64,000 nucleotides of DNA from Enterovirga aerilata. Its GTDB lineage: Bacteria > Pseudomonadota > Alphaproteobacteria > Rhizobiales > Beijerinckiaceae. The translations under genes were made by a program, and so were the position numbers. Positions 1-8,350 of the stretch are shown piece after piece. The DNA is taken from positions 457,428 to 521,427 of the forward strand of contig NZ_JABEPP010000004.1 in the NCBI RefSeq assembly GCF_013044135.1, read 5' to 3'. Under the pieces are notes generated by a model, which saw only the letters and a program-made list of their open reading frames with translations, made no database searches and had not been told where the DNA came from. Positions within the stretch are counted from its first letter, which is position 1. Each line of letters begins with the position of its first letter.

Positions 1-2803
1 CCGCGCTGAACACCAGGAGCGCGTCCTTCGGGGAGCCGAGCGCCTGATACAGCAGAAGGAAGATCAGGAAGAAGCAGCCCGGGACCACGATGGCGAGGCG
101 CTGACGCGCAGCAGCGAGGTTCTCGAACTGCCCGCCCCAAGTGATCCAAGCGCCCGCAGGCAGCTGGACTGAGGACGAGACCTTCGCCTGCGCCTCTGCC
201 ACCACCGAGGCGATGTCGCGCCCGCGGACGTTCGCGGTCACGACGATCCTGCGCTTCCCGTTCTCGCGCGAGATCTGGTTCGGCCCTTCCGAGAAGGAGA
301 AGCTCGCCACCTGCTTCAGGGGCACGGTGGCCGCTTTGCCCGAGGCTCCAGGCGGGAGCGGCACGGGAAGGTTCTTGAGCGCCTCCAAATCGTCGCGGAC
401 GTTGTCTGGCAAACGCACGACGATCTCGAAGCGCCGGTCGCCCTCGAACAGGACCCCCGCCTCGCGACCCCCGATGGCAGCACCGAGGACGTCCTGCACG
501 GCGAAGTGGCTTAGCCCAAGCCGAGCGATCTCTGCCTTGTCGATGCCGATCTCCAGGAACGGCAGGCCAGTGACCTGCTCGACCCGCACATCCTGCGCGC
601 CATCAACGGAGCGGAGCGCCGTCGCGACTTGGTTCGCTGCCGGAAGCATGGTCGAGAATTCCTCGCCGAAGACCTTCACGGCGAGGTCGCCGCGGGTGCC
701 CGCGAGAAGCTCGTTGAACCGCATCTGGATGGGCTGGGTGAACTCGTAGTTGTTGCCCGCGAGCTTGCCGACCTTGGCCTGGATATCAGCGATGAGCTTG
801 TCCTTGGGGAGGGACGGGTCGGGCCACTCTGCTTCCGGCTTCAGGATGATGAAGGTGTCGGACACGTTCGGCGGCATCGGGTCTGCGGCGACCTCGGCCG
901 TGCCCGTCTTCGCGAAGACGAACGCGACCTGCGGGAACGAGCTCACCGCCTTCTCGACCGCCAGTTGCATGTCCTGCGACTGGGTGAGCGAGGTCGACGG
1001 GATACGCATCGCGTGCATGGCGATGTTCTTCTCATCGAGTTGCGGGATGAACTCCTGCCCGAGGCGCAGGAACAGGAGGCCGCTCGCGAGGAAGAGCAGG
1101 ACCGCCCCTGTCACGACCACCCCTGGATGCCGGATCGAGCCGGCAAGCGCCGGGCGATAGATCGCCTTGAGCCAGCGCACCAGGAACACGTCCTTCTCCT
1201 GCACCTTGCCCGTGATCACGATGGCGATAAGGGCCGGGACAAAGGTCAGGGAGAGGACGAAGGCCGCCGCGAGCGCGATGATGACGGTGAGGGCCATCGG
1301 CGCGAACATCTTGCCCTCGACGCCCGTGAAGGTGAGGAGCGGGACGTAGACGAGGATGATGATCGCCTGCCCGTAGACGGACGGCTTCACCATCTCCTCG
1401 GCGGACCGGCGGACGGTCTCCAGCCGCTCCTCCAGGCTCAGCTTACGCCCGAGCTCGTGCTGGCGTTCGGCGAGGTGCCGGAGCGAGTTCTCGGCGATGA
1501 TGACAGCGCCATCAACGATGAGGCCGAAATCGAGCGCGCCGAGTGACATCAGATTGGCGCTGATCCGGCCCTGCACCATGCCGGTCATTGTCATGAGCAT
1601 CGCGACCGGGATGACGAGGGCCGTGATGATGGCGGCGCGAATGTTCCCGAGGAGAAGGAACAACACGGCGATGACGAGAAGGGCGCCCTCCGCCAGGTTC
1701 TTGGCCAGGGTCCGCACGGTCGCTTCGACCAGTTGGGTGCGGTTGAGAACCGTCTTCGCCTCGATGCTCGGCGGCAGCGAGCGTGCGATCTCTCCCATTC
1801 GGGCGTCGACGGCCTTGGCCACCTCGCGGCTATTGCCGCCGATGAGCATCAGCGCGGTGCCGACCACGGCCTCCTTGCCGTTCTCCGAGGCCGAACCGGT
1901 GCGGAGCTCGCGCCCGATGGTAACGCTCGCGACGTCCTTCACCCGGACGGGAACGCCGCCGCGCGTCGCGACCACGACGTTGCCGATCTCATCCATGCTC
2001 TCCAGCCGTCCGGCCGAGCGCACGACGTAGCCTTCGCCGTTGCGCTCCAGGTAGCCGGCGCCGCGGTTCTGGTTGTTGTTCTCGATGGCTTCGGCGACGT
2101 CCTTGAACGACAGCCCGAGCCCGATCAGCTTCGCCGGGTCCGGCTGCACGTGGTACTGCTTCTTGTAGCCGCCGATGACGTCGACGCCGGCGATCCCCGG
2201 AACCGTCCGAAGCTGCGGCCCGATGATCCAGTCCTGCACCGTGCGGAGATAGGCCGCTCGCTCGAAGTCGGAACGGAGCCGTTGGCCCTCTGGCGTCAGA
2301 TAGCTGCCGTCCGACTGCCAACCGGGTTGGCCGTCCTTCACGGGACGCCCGTCGCCCGGCTCCTTGAAATGGACCGTCCACATGTAGATCTCGCCGAGCC
2401 CGGTCGAGATCGGCCCCATGTGGACCTCGGCGCCCGGCGGAAGGCTCGCCTTAGCCTCCGAGAGGCGCTCGTTGACCTGCTGGCGGGCGAAGTAGAGGTC
2501 CGTCTTCTCGGAGAAGACGGCAGTCACCTGGGCGAACCCGTTGCGCGACAGGGAGCGCGTGTATTCGAGGCCCGGGATGCCGGCGAGCGCCGTTTCCATC
2601 GGATAGGTCACCTGCTTCTCGACGTCGTAGGGCGAGAGGGATGGCACGACCGCGTTGATCTGGACCTGGTTGTTCGTGATGTCCGGAACGGCGTCGATGG
2701 GAAGCTTGGTCAGGGACCACACGCCGACGGCGCAGGCGACGAGCGAGACGAGGAGCACCAGCCAACGCTGGCGCACCGAGAAGTCGAGGATGCGGCTGAT
2801 CAC
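1..2803 (-). CDS. CzcA/CusA-type heavy-metal efflux RND transporter (3' end outside window)
   Basis: Inner-membrane RND pump that exports divalent (or monovalent) metal cations as a trimer with the upstream membrane fusion protein. The frame opens with GTG at 2803 and stays open to the left edge, giving about 934 of the usual 1040-1080 residues. It begins MISRILDFSVRQRW, with a first membrane helix and then the KLPIDAVPDITNNQVQ segment typical of the HME-RND branch. Around 1495-1545 it reads LDFGLIVDGAVIIAEN, the transmembrane motif with the proton-relay Asp found in CzcA/CusA. It starts 11 bases after the fusion-protein stop, so the two are co-transcribed. The neighbouring ZntR-like regulators favour Zn/Cd/Co over Cu/Ag, but the substrate is inference. 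Confidence 0.95.
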   Translation of the reverse strand, partial: MISRILDFSVRQRWLVLLVSLVACAVGVWSLTKLPIDAVPDITNNQVQINAVVPSLSPYDVEKQVTYPMETALAGIPGLEYTRSLSRNGFAQVTAVFSEKTDLYFARQQVNERLSEAKASLPPGAEVHMGPISTGLGEIYMWTVHFKEPGDGRPVKDGQPGWQSDGSYLTPEGQRLRSDFERAAYLRTVQDWIIGPQLRTVPGIAGVDVIGGYKKQYHVQPDPAKLIGLGLSFKDVAEAIENNNQNRGAGYLERNGEGYVVRSAGRLESMDEIGNVVVATRGGVPVRVKDVASVTIGRELRTGSASENGKEAVVGTALMLIGGNSREVAKAVDARMGEIARSLPPSIEAKTVLNRTQLVEATVRTLAKNLAEGALLVIAVLFLLLGNIRAAIITALVIPVAMLMTMTGMVQGRISANLMSLGALDFGLIVDGAVIIAENSLRHLAERQHELGRKLSLEERLETVRRSAEEMVKPSVYGQAIIILVYVPLLTFTGVEGKMFAPMALTVIIALAAAFVLSLTFVPALIAIVITGKVQEKDVFLVRWLKAIYRPALAGSIRHPGVVVTGAVLLFLASGLLFLRLGQEFIPQLDEKNIAMHAMRIPSTSLTQSQDMQLAVEKAVSSFPQVAFVFAKTGTAEVAADPMPPNVSDTFIILKPEAEWPDPSLPKDKLIADIQAKVGKLAGNNYEFTQPIQMRFNELLAGTRGDLAVKVFGEEFSTMLPAANQVATALRSVDGAQDVRVEQVTGLPFLEIGIDKAEIARLGLSHFAVQDVLGAAIGGREAGVLFEGDRRFEIVVRLPDNVRDDLEALKNLPVPLPPGASGKAATVPLKQVASFSFSEGPNQISRENGKRRIVVTANVRGRDIASVVAEAQAKVSSSVQLPAGAWITWGGQFENLAAARQRLAIVVPGCFFLIFLLLYQALGSPKDALLVFSA

Positions 2804-2814
2804 TGTCCCCGCCC

Positions 2815-4110
2815 TCAGTGCACGTGCTCGGCCTCGGCCTTGCCGAGCTCAGCCTTGAGGACGAAGGAGTTCGTGGCCGCGATCTTCTCGCCAGGGTCGA
2901 GCCCGAAGACGACTTCGACAGAGGCGTCGTCTCCCTTGCCGAGCACCACCTCGCGCTTCTCAAAGCCCTTCTCGTTACGGACGAAGACGACCTGCTCGCC
3001 TCCGATAGCTTGGAGCGCGCCGCGGGGGATCTTCATGTCCACCGGCTCCTCCGAAACGACGACGTTCGCCGTGACGTACGAGCCGGGCCTCCAGGACATG
3101 TCCTTGTTCTCGACGGACGCGATCACGCGGGCGGACCGGGTCTCCTGGTTGAGGACGGGACTGACGAAGACGATCTTCCCCTTCGAGGGCTCGGCTCCGT
3201 TGCCGGCCGAGATGGCGACCTCCTGGCCCTCGCGAATAACGGCGAGGTCCCCGCTCGGGACGGACAACTCGATCCAGACGGAGGAGAGGTCGGCTACGAC
3301 ATAGAGCTCCTTCTCCTCGCTCTCCCCGCCGATGGGCGCCCCGAGATCGACCCTTCGCTCGATCACGCGGCCAGCAAGCGGGGATCGGATCTCGTACTTC
3401 TGCAGGCCCGCCATTGTCCGGGCGACGGGCGCGGAGGCGCCGGCCGATGCCGTGCGCACCGGAGCGGAGCGGCGCGCGAGATCGCCGACCTCCGATTCCG
3501 AGAACCCGAGCGCCTGCAGCTTCTGAGAGGCGAGCTCGACCCTAAGCTGCGCCTCAGTGAAGGTCTGGCGAGCGCGCAGGTATTGCTGCTCTGCCGAGAT
3601 ACGCTTGTCCCAAAGGGCCTGCTCGCGCTCGAACAGGGTCTGCTGCAATTCGAGGTTCGTCGTCGCGGCGAAGTATTCGCTTCGCGCCTCGGCGACCTCG
3701 CGGCTGTCGAGCACGGCGACGACCTCTCCCTTGGCCACCTGCTCGCCGAGGCGCTTGCGCATCTCCGCCACGGTCCCGACGACCTTGCCGGCGACGCGAG
3801 CGACCCGGTCTGCATCCGTCGTCACGGTGCCGGGGACGGAAAGTTTGCGGGCAAGGTTCCCGCCGCCCACCTCCGCCACCCCGATCTTGGCCGCCTCGAT
3901 TTGTTCGGCAGTCATGACGACGTGGCCTTCAGGTCCCTCCTTTTCGCCTTCCCCGTGCCCATGGCCGTGCCCGTGGCCGTCTCCCCCCTTAGGTGGAGGA
4001 GGCAAGGCAAGGCCGGCAACTTGGCGGATGGAATCTGTGACGCTGGGCACGAATGTGCCCACCAGTAGCCCCAACCCGACCAGGGCGAGGCACAACAACA
4101 GCTTCTTCAT
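2815..4110 (-). CDS. HlyD/CzcB-type periplasmic membrane fusion protein of the RND pump
   Basis: Links the RND pump to an outer-membrane channel; no channel gene is visible here. The protein is 431 residues. ATG 4110 is preferred because AGGA lies about 8 bases upstream and the product then begins MKKLLLCLALVGLGLLVG, a signal/anchor helix. Longer in-frame starts would add an implausible 28-residue leader. A His-Gly run (HGHGHGHG) near residues 45-55 is a probable metal-binding site, followed by a barrel-sandwich lipoyl region and a long coiled-coil hairpin (about residues 120-190). The gene lies directly upstream of czcA-like and downstream of two small exported proteins, probably in one transcript from the promoter at 5080-5110. 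Confidence 0.93.
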   Translation of the reverse strand: MKKLLLCLALVGLGLLVGTFVPSVTDSIRQVAGLALPPPPKGGDGHGHGHGHGEGEKEGPEGHVVMTAEQIEAAKIGVAEVGGGNLARKLSVPGTVTTDADRVARVAGKVVGTVAEMRKRLGEQVAKGEVVAVLDSREVAEARSEYFAATTNLELQQTLFEREQALWDKRISAEQQYLRARQTFTEAQLRVELASQKLQALGFSESEVGDLARRSAPVRTASAGASAPVARTMAGLQKYEIRSPLAGRVIERRVDLGAPIGGESEEKELYVVADLSSVWIELSVPSGDLAVIREGQEVAISAGNGAEPSKGKIVFVSPVLNQETRSARVIASVENKDMSWRPGSYVTANVVVSEEPVDMKIPRGALQAIGGEQVVFVRNEKGFEKREVVLGKGDDASVEVVFGLDPGEKIAATNSFVLKAELGKAEAEHVH

Positions 4111-4237
4111 GGGACGTCCTGACAAGGCTTGCGCGGCTTGGGCCGGGATGGCGCCGTCAGGGACGGCCGTCATCGCACGCAGGGATGCCGACATGCCGTG
4201 GCGTGTCGGCGCTCAGGCCGGCGGGTGCCGGCGCCTG

Positions 4238-4615
4238 TCAGGCTATGGGTGGTTCAGAAGGAGGCTCGTGCTCACCGGGGGCGATGGCCGTCGCGAGCCG
4301 CGCAAACCTGACCTCGGTCTCGCGAGTGAGGAGCACCGGCGCGAATGTCGCCAGCGAGACTGGCTGATGGCAGGCGCAATGCGCGCAGTGCAGGACTGTC
4401 CCGGCGTCCCCTGGCTCGCCGGGAGCATGATGGTCGACGCCGTCCGCGGTAACGAGGACGACGCCGTCTCTGCGCGGCTCGACGTCTAGGGCGAGCGCTG
4501 GTTGCAAAGCGGCGAGAAGGAAAGACGCGCAGAGCAGCAGCGCGAGCGCGCGGCGCCAAGAGGCGAATGCCTCCTGGAGCCAACCGCCCCGACAATGTTG
4601 CCCGACGCGAACCAT
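4238..4615 (-). CDS. small exported Cys/His-rich protein, metal-cluster associated (DUF2946-like?)
   Basis: A 125-residue protein with a hydrophobic signal helix (about residues 23-42, ending ALQPALALD). The mature part carries HCAHCACHQP, a CxxCxC-type cluster that could bind a metal. I do not recognise the family with certainty; the layout (signal helix, then a short Cys/His motif) resembles DUF2946 proteins of metal-efflux operons. It starts 16 bases after the stop of the upstream His-rich exported protein and precedes the RND fusion protein by 127 bases. A periplasmic metal-binding or accessory role is inference from context. Confidence 0.65.
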   Translation of the reverse strand: MVRVGQHCRGGWLQEAFASWRRALALLLCASFLLAALQPALALDVEPRRDGVVLVTADGVDHHAPGEPGDAGTVLHCAHCACHQPVSLATFAPVLLTRETEVRFARLATAIAPGEHEPPSEPPIA

Positions 4616-4631
4616 CTCTCCGCTTATAGCG

Positions 4632-5048
4632 CTACTTGGTGTCTAGATTGTAGCGGGCCTTGCCCACTTCGGCCGCCCCCTTCTTGAGCGTGAGCGAGGC
4701 TCGAAATTTGCCCTCGACAGGGAAATCGATCTTCGTCGCTAGCTTGTTGTCGCCGGCCGGCTTGAGCTCGACCGTCTTCTGCTGGTTGCCCTTGGCAAGG
4801 ACGGACGCGGTCGCCGAGTACGAAGACGCATCGACCTTCTGCTCCTTGTCATCGACGAGGAAAAGCGTGACGTCCGAACCCTTCACGAGGAGCTCGCCTT
4901 CGACGGTCCCGATCTGTTGGATTTGGCCGCCGTTTGGGGCTGCGTGCGAATGCCCGTGCCCGCCTTGCGCAAGGACTGCCCCTGGCGCACCCGCGAGCAG
5001 CAGAGAGACGAACGCCGCAGTCATGCTGGCGCGAACGAAACTGAACAT
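4632..5048 (-). CDS. exported His-rich small protein, first gene of the RND operon
   Basis: A 138-residue protein starting MFSFVRASMTAAFVSLLLAG with a signal peptide cleaved after AVLA. The mature N-terminus is HGHSH, a likely metal ligand patch, followed by a beta-rich domain (about residues 45-138) with no recognised family signature. ATG 5048 is chosen over upstream in-frame codons because it starts at the signal peptide and lies about 25 bases past the predicted -10 box. It is the first gene after the MerR-type promoter at 5080-5110, so it is probably metal-induced with the two genes for the RND pump. A periplasmic metal-carrier or sensor role is inference. Confidence 0.75.
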   Translation of the reverse strand: MFSFVRASMTAAFVSLLLAGAPGAVLAQGGHGHSHAAPNGGQIQQIGTVEGELLVKGSDVTLFLVDDKEQKVDASSYSATASVLAKGNQQKTVELKPAGDNKLATKIDFPVEGKFRASLTLKKGAAEVGKARYNLDTK

Positions 5049-5079
5049 GAGCGGCACCCCGGTGTGAGTTGCTGAGGCG

Positions 5080-5110
5080 CTTCTACGACCTCTAGCCGCT
5101 AGAGATGCAA
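5080..5110 (-). promoter_or_regulatory. MerR-type promoter/operator of the RND operon
   Basis: Read on the minus strand: -35 TTGCAT (5105-5110), exactly 19 bases of spacer, then -10 TAGAAG (5080-5085). The spacer holds the perfect inverted repeat CTCTAG-CGG-CTAGAG (5090-5104). An over-long 19-bp spacer containing a dyad is the hallmark of promoters twisted open by metal-bound MerR-family activators. The half-site CTCTAG differs from the CTGTAG half-site of the two promoters near 10.5 and 11.0 kb, so the nearby MerR gene at 5791-6210 is the likelier partner. Confidence 0.8.
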
Positions 5111-5230
5111 GAACGTTTTTCGATATGGACGAGTTTGTCGCAAGCGTCGTGAACATGGATGATCCTTGAAGCTGAGCACGCGGTTGGCGCAGTGCGGATT
5201 TCTGAGACGACCCGGTCGGCCCGGGGCGCG

Positions 5231-5539
5231 TCAGATCCGCGGCGGCTTCAAGGGCGGTGAGGAAATGGGACCTGGGTCTAGACGTTCGCGGCCGAAGTCG
5301 AAGACCGCTTTGGTGAGGTGGCGAACTTGCGCACTTGCCTCGTCCGGCACTCGGCTGATCTTCAAGCAGTGACAGTGCGCTTCGGATGGCCCTGGTTCGC
5401 TTTCCTCAACGTCGAGTGGGACCGAGAAGCTCGTAGCGTCGGGTCGATCCGAAAAGGCATAGCTCGGGGCAGAGCCGAGAAGCGCGAAGACGGTCAGCAG
5501 GGCAGAGACTAGGCGCATTGCGGCAGCGCTGAAGCGCAT
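5231..5539 (-). CDS. small exported protein with HCHC motif
   Basis: About 102 residues from ATG 5539 (a shorter start lies at 5518). The N-terminus MRLVSALLTVFALLGSAPSYAF is a clear signal peptide. The mature part contains EAHCHCLK, a candidate metal-binding site. No family is recognised. It lies in the same direction as the rest of the metal island, between the RND operon and the MerR gene. The start is uncertain because in-frame ATGs also occur at 5572 and 5632. Confidence 0.55.
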   Translation of the reverse strand: MRFSAAAMRLVSALLTVFALLGSAPSYAFSDRPDATSFSVPLDVEESEPGPSEAHCHCLKISRVPDEASAQVRHLTKAVFDFGRERLDPGPISSPPLKPPRI

Positions 5540-5603
5540 GCGGGTCGTTCGCCTTCCCGGTCTCGGAATCATCCGGCGATGATACGGCGAGCCTTTTCGG
5601 TCA

Positions 5604-5777
5604 TCAACGCGGCCCGGCAACAAGAACCCCAAGAACGATGGCGGCAGTCATCAAGCCCATGGCTCCGACAGCCATCGCCAAGCGTGCCTTCCGCAGGATA
5701 GGTGCTCGCGGGCGCCGGCGCCCGCCCCTGCCTGGTTGTGGGTGAGGAATTGTCCGCCGGAATAGCTTCTTACTCAT
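5604..5777 (-). CDS. putative 57-residue membrane protein
   Basis: A short frame starting MSKKLFRRTI and ending in a hydrophobic helix (AVGAMGLMTAAIVLGVLVAG). It is basic in the first half, as expected for a single-pass inner-membrane protein with the N-terminus inside. It starts 13 bases after the stop of the MerR gene on the same strand and may be translated with it, although no strong ribosome-binding site is visible. Function is unknown; context suggests a metal-cluster accessory. Confidence 0.45.
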   Translation of the reverse strand: MSKKLFRRTIPHPQPGRGGRRRPRAPILRKARLAMAVGAMGLMTAAIVLGVLVAGPR

Positions 5778-5790
5778 TAGGAGGATCGGC

Positions 5791-6210
5791 TCAGTGCCGG
5801 TCGTGCTCGCACATTTCGTGATCCGCGAGCACCTGAATAACCCGGCACTCGGCCACCCGGCCGTGCCCGCATTCCGAGATCATCCGCGTGAGCTCACCGC
5901 GAAGGGCCGTCAGCTTTGCGATGCGGCGGTCGACCTCGCCGAGGTGGCGCCGCGCAATTTCGTCGGCCTCATCGCACGAGCGGTCCGGCTGTGCTGACAT
6001 GTCGAGGAGCTCTCGGATCGCGTCGATCTCGAACCCGAGTTCACGTGCATGCCTGATGAAGTTCAAGCGGCCAGCATCGGTCTCGTCGTAGCGCCGCTGC
6101 TTTCCCTCCGTCCGAGGCGGAGCGGGTAGCAGCCCGATCTGCTCGTAGTATCGTATGGTCGGCACCTTGACTTGCGCCCTGCGGGAGAGCTCGCCTATCG
6201 AAAAGTCCAT
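5791..6210 (-). CDS. MerR-family metal-responsive regulator (ZntR/CadR-like)
   Basis: A 139-residue transcription activator with an N-terminal winged helix (MDFSIGELSRRAQVKVPTIR, then YYEQIGLLP), a dimerisation helix and a C-terminal metal loop. From ATG 6210 the Cys residues fall at 79, 114, 122 and 134, with His at 116, 136 and 139. Cys79 and Cys114 coincide with the ZntR/PbrR metal ligands, while a CueR-type CxxGxxxxDC loop is absent. That points to Zn/Cd/Pb rather than Cu. ATG 6210 is preferred because upstream in-frame residues do not look like coding. It probably controls the promoter at 5080-5110. Confidence 0.9.
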   Translation of the reverse strand: MDFSIGELSRRAQVKVPTIRYYEQIGLLPAPPRTEGKQRRYDETDAGRLNFIRHARELGFEIDAIRELLDMSAQPDRSCDEADEIARRHLGEVDRRIAKLTALRGELTRMISECGHGRVAECRVIQVLADHEMCEHDRH

Positions 6211-6312
6211 AGTTGCTGCCGGTGAAGCCCCGGTCGGAGTAATCCCAGTCACGTGAATTGTGAACCAGCGATCTCGCGTCGGCGTCCGCACTGAGGTGCC
6301 CGCCATACGTCC

Positions 6313-6513
6313 TTAGCGTCGCGCGTTCATGATCGTGGCAACCGTCGCGCCGATAAGGGCGCTAAGCATCGTCCAGCCCAAGACCGCGCCGACGAGGAAC
6401 GCGGCGGACCCGTTCGGCTCGGGAGCGACGAGGAGCCGGCCGGGCCCGAGCAGGGCGCTACAGATCGCGCCGCTCCAAACAGCGAACCAGAGCGATCCGG
6501 TCTCGGGCCTCAA
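6313..6513 (-). CDS. small two-helix membrane protein (TTG start)
   Basis: A 66-residue protein with two predicted membrane helices (WFAVWSGAICSALLG and AAFLVGAVLGWTMLSALIGATVA). The start TTG at 6513 is inferred from GAGG 5 bases upstream and from loss of sensible coding sequence further upstream, where the same frame overlaps the SCO1-type gene. An out-of-frame ATG at about 6554 gives only an 18-codon peptide. Family unknown. Its place directly after the SCO1-type gene suggests an accessory role in copper or other metal handling. Confidence 0.5.
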   Translation of the reverse strand: MRPETGSLWFAVWSGAICSALLGPGRLLVAPEPNGSAAFLVGAVLGWTMLSALIGATVATIMNARR

Positions 6514-6562
6514 GACCGCCTCGCGACGTCGGCTATGCCGCGTGTTGATGCCATGAAGTCGG

Positions 6563-7177
6563 TCATGATTGCGGCCCGGCGATGCGGCGTAGCTTCGCCA
6601 GACGCGTGTCCCGCGGCTCGTGCATGTCGAGTGTGGTAGCAAGGCGGCCCTCGCGGTCCATGACGTAGACGGTCGCGGTGTGGTCGACGGTGTATGAACC
6701 GTCGCCGGTGGCCACCTTGCGGTATTCGGCGCCAAAGGCACGAACGACGGCGTCGGTCTGGGCGGGCGTGCCTCTGAGCGCCATGATCCGCTCGTCAAAG
6801 GACCGCATGTACTCCGTCAGGATCTCCGGCGTGTCGCGTTCGGGGTCCACGGTCACGAACAGGGCCTGCAGCCTGTCGGCCTCGGGACCGAGCTCCCTAA
6901 GGAGCTCGGTGACGTCGAACAGCGTCGTCGGGCAGACGACCGGGCAGTGAGTGAACCCGAAGAACATCAGGAACGGCCTTCCTTTTAGGGTTGCGTCGGT
7001 GACGAGGTCGCCCCGGTGGCTCGTCAGGGCGAACGATCCTCCGATCCCCCGAGCCGGGGCAGCCGCCTCGCTCGGACCTGCCTCCCGGAAAATCAGGCCT
7101 TCCCGATACAGCCCGAGCGAGGCGCCTGCTGCGAGCGCGACCGCGCACAGGCCCGCCGTCTTCCAGGGCATCCTCAA
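6563..7177 (-). CDS. SCO1/SenC family copper-binding thioredoxin-fold protein
   Basis: A 204-residue membrane-anchored periplasmic protein of the type that delivers Cu to cytochrome oxidase CuA or acts as a redox/copper sensor. It has an N-terminal anchor (about residues 8-23), the copper motif CPVVC in FTHCPVVCPTTLF, and the conserved downstream His in DHTATVYV. TTG 7177 with GAGG 7 bases upstream, or ATG 7171, is the start; the proteins differ by two residues. No oxidase genes are near, so a role in metal resistance is likelier here than CuA assembly (inference). It is followed by the small membrane protein at 6313-6513. Confidence 0.9.
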   Translation of the reverse strand: MRMPWKTAGLCAVALAAGASLGLYREGLIFREAGPSEAAAPARGIGGSFALTSHRGDLVTDATLKGRPFLMFFGFTHCPVVCPTTLFDVTELLRELGPEADRLQALFVTVDPERDTPEILTEYMRSFDERIMALRGTPAQTDAVVRAFGAEYRKVATGDGSYTVDHTATVYVMDREGRLATTLDMHEPRDTRLAKLRRIAGPQS

Positions 7178-7231
7178 GTGACGGCCTCAACGTCTCGTGG
7201 AAACCGACCTACGCCCCGCGCCCGCCATCGA

Positions 7232-7705
7232 TCAGAGCGCCTGACCACCGCGATAGCGGGCGAAGGTCCGCTGTCCGGTCGGACCGAACAAGGTCACGTC
7301 GTACGTCTCGGGCTCCATTCCCTCGACCTCCATCCCGGGAGAGCCTGCCGGCATGCCGGGCACTGCCAGCCCCGTCGCGCGCGGCCGTTCGGCAAGGAGG
7401 CGTCTGATAGCCGACGCCGGGACGTGGCCTTCTATGACGTAGTCGGCGACCTGGCCCGTGTGGCACGAATACAGGGACTTCGGCACGCCCAGCCGAGCCT
7501 TAAGCGGGTTCACCGGCAATTTTGTCACGGAGACGGCGAACCCTGCTGTCTTCAAATGCTCGACCCATGCGTCGCAGCAGCCGCAGCTCGGGTCCTTGGT
7601 GACCTTGATCTCCGGTGCCGTCTCGGCCCGCGACCGCGTGGACAGGGCGGCCGAACCGAGACCGAGGAGCAGAGCGCGACGGCTCGTTTGGATGCTATCG
7701 GACAT
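7232..7705 (-). CDS. DUF411 family exported metal-binding protein
   Basis: A 157-residue protein with a Tat-like leader (SRRALLLGLGSAALSTRSRA) and a DUF411 domain. Its core has DPSCGCCDAWVEHLK, the CxCC motif of the family, followed by LYSCHTGQVADYVIEGHVPA and PGMPAGSPGME, which supply further Cys/His/Met ligands. DUF411 proteins occur in copper and other metal operons and probably bind Cu(I) in the periplasm. ATG 7705 has AGAGGA about 7 bases upstream. It lies 15 bases after the CDF-like gene, so it is probably in the same transcript as the ATPase. Confidence 0.88.
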   Translation of the reverse strand: MSDSIQTSRRALLLGLGSAALSTRSRAETAPEIKVTKDPSCGCCDAWVEHLKTAGFAVSVTKLPVNPLKARLGVPKSLYSCHTGQVADYVIEGHVPASAIRRLLAERPRATGLAVPGMPAGSPGMEVEGMEPETYDVTLFGPTGQRTFARYRGGQAL

Positions 7706-7720
7706 CAAGATCCTCTCGGT

Positions 7721-8350
7721 TCAGGCGTGGGCTCGGCGCGTCGCGGCCAAGTCGCTTCGCGCGTCCTTGATGATGGCGAAGGAAGACTGGAGGAAGAGGC
7801 CGGCGACGACGGCGGCGACGGCTAGGTCCGGCCACGCCGTCCCGGTCCAAGCCACCAGGGCCGCAGCTATGATGACGGCCACGTTCCCGACGGCGTCGTT
7901 GCGACTGAACAGCCAGACGGCGCGAACGTTCGCGTCGCCGGTCCGGTGCGGAAGCAGCAGCCAGGCGGAGACGATGTTAGTCACGAGTGCGGCAACGCCG
8001 AAGATGCCCATGACGTCCGCGTCCGGTTGGTGCAGGACGAGGACACGATACGCCGATGCCCCCAGCACGCCCAACCCCAGCAGGCCGAGGAAGACGCCCT
8101 GCAGGAGAGCCGAACGGGCGCGCCAAACCGTCCTCCAGCCGATGGCGACGAGCCCGAGCAGCGTGATCGTGCCGTCGCCCAGGAAGTCGAGCGCGTCGGC
8201 CTTGAGGGCCTGGGAGGCGGCGAAGAAGCCGGCCACGATCTCCGCGGCCCCCATCCCAAGGTTGAGCAGGACGACGAGCCAAAGCGCCCGCCTGTAGGCC
8301 GGGGTCGCGCTCGTAAGGTCCTGCAAGCCCTCGTCGTCGTCGCAACTCAC
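7721..8350 (-). CDS. short CDF-like cation transporter
   Basis: A 209-residue inner-membrane protein of the cation diffusion facilitator (CzcD/ZitB) type. Six hydrophobic segments are visible. TM2 carries ALDFLGDGTIT and TM5 carries FSRNDAVGNVAV, positions that hold the metal-binding Asp/His pairs in CDF proteins; one His is replaced by Asn. The usual cytoplasmic C-terminal domain of about 80 residues is missing, as in membrane-only CDF proteins. GTG 8350 overlaps the TGA of the ATPase gene (GTGA), indicating translational coupling. Substrate is probably Zn, Cd or Co. Confidence 0.82.
   Translation of the reverse strand: MSCDDDEGLQDLTSATPAYRRALWLVVLLNLGMGAAEIVAGFFAASQALKADALDFLGDGTITLLGLVAIGWRTVWRARSALLQGVFLGLLGLGVLGASAYRVLVLHQPDADVMGIFGVAALVTNIVSAWLLLPHRTGDANVRAVWLFSRNDAVGNVAVIIAAALVAWTGTAWPDLAVAAVVAGLFLQSSFAIIKDARSDLAATRRAHA

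Noticed and set aside
3945-3985. Tandem CCGTGGCC-like repeats suggesting a regulatory repeat array
   Set aside because: They encode the His-Gly run of the membrane fusion protein; the periodicity is that of codons.
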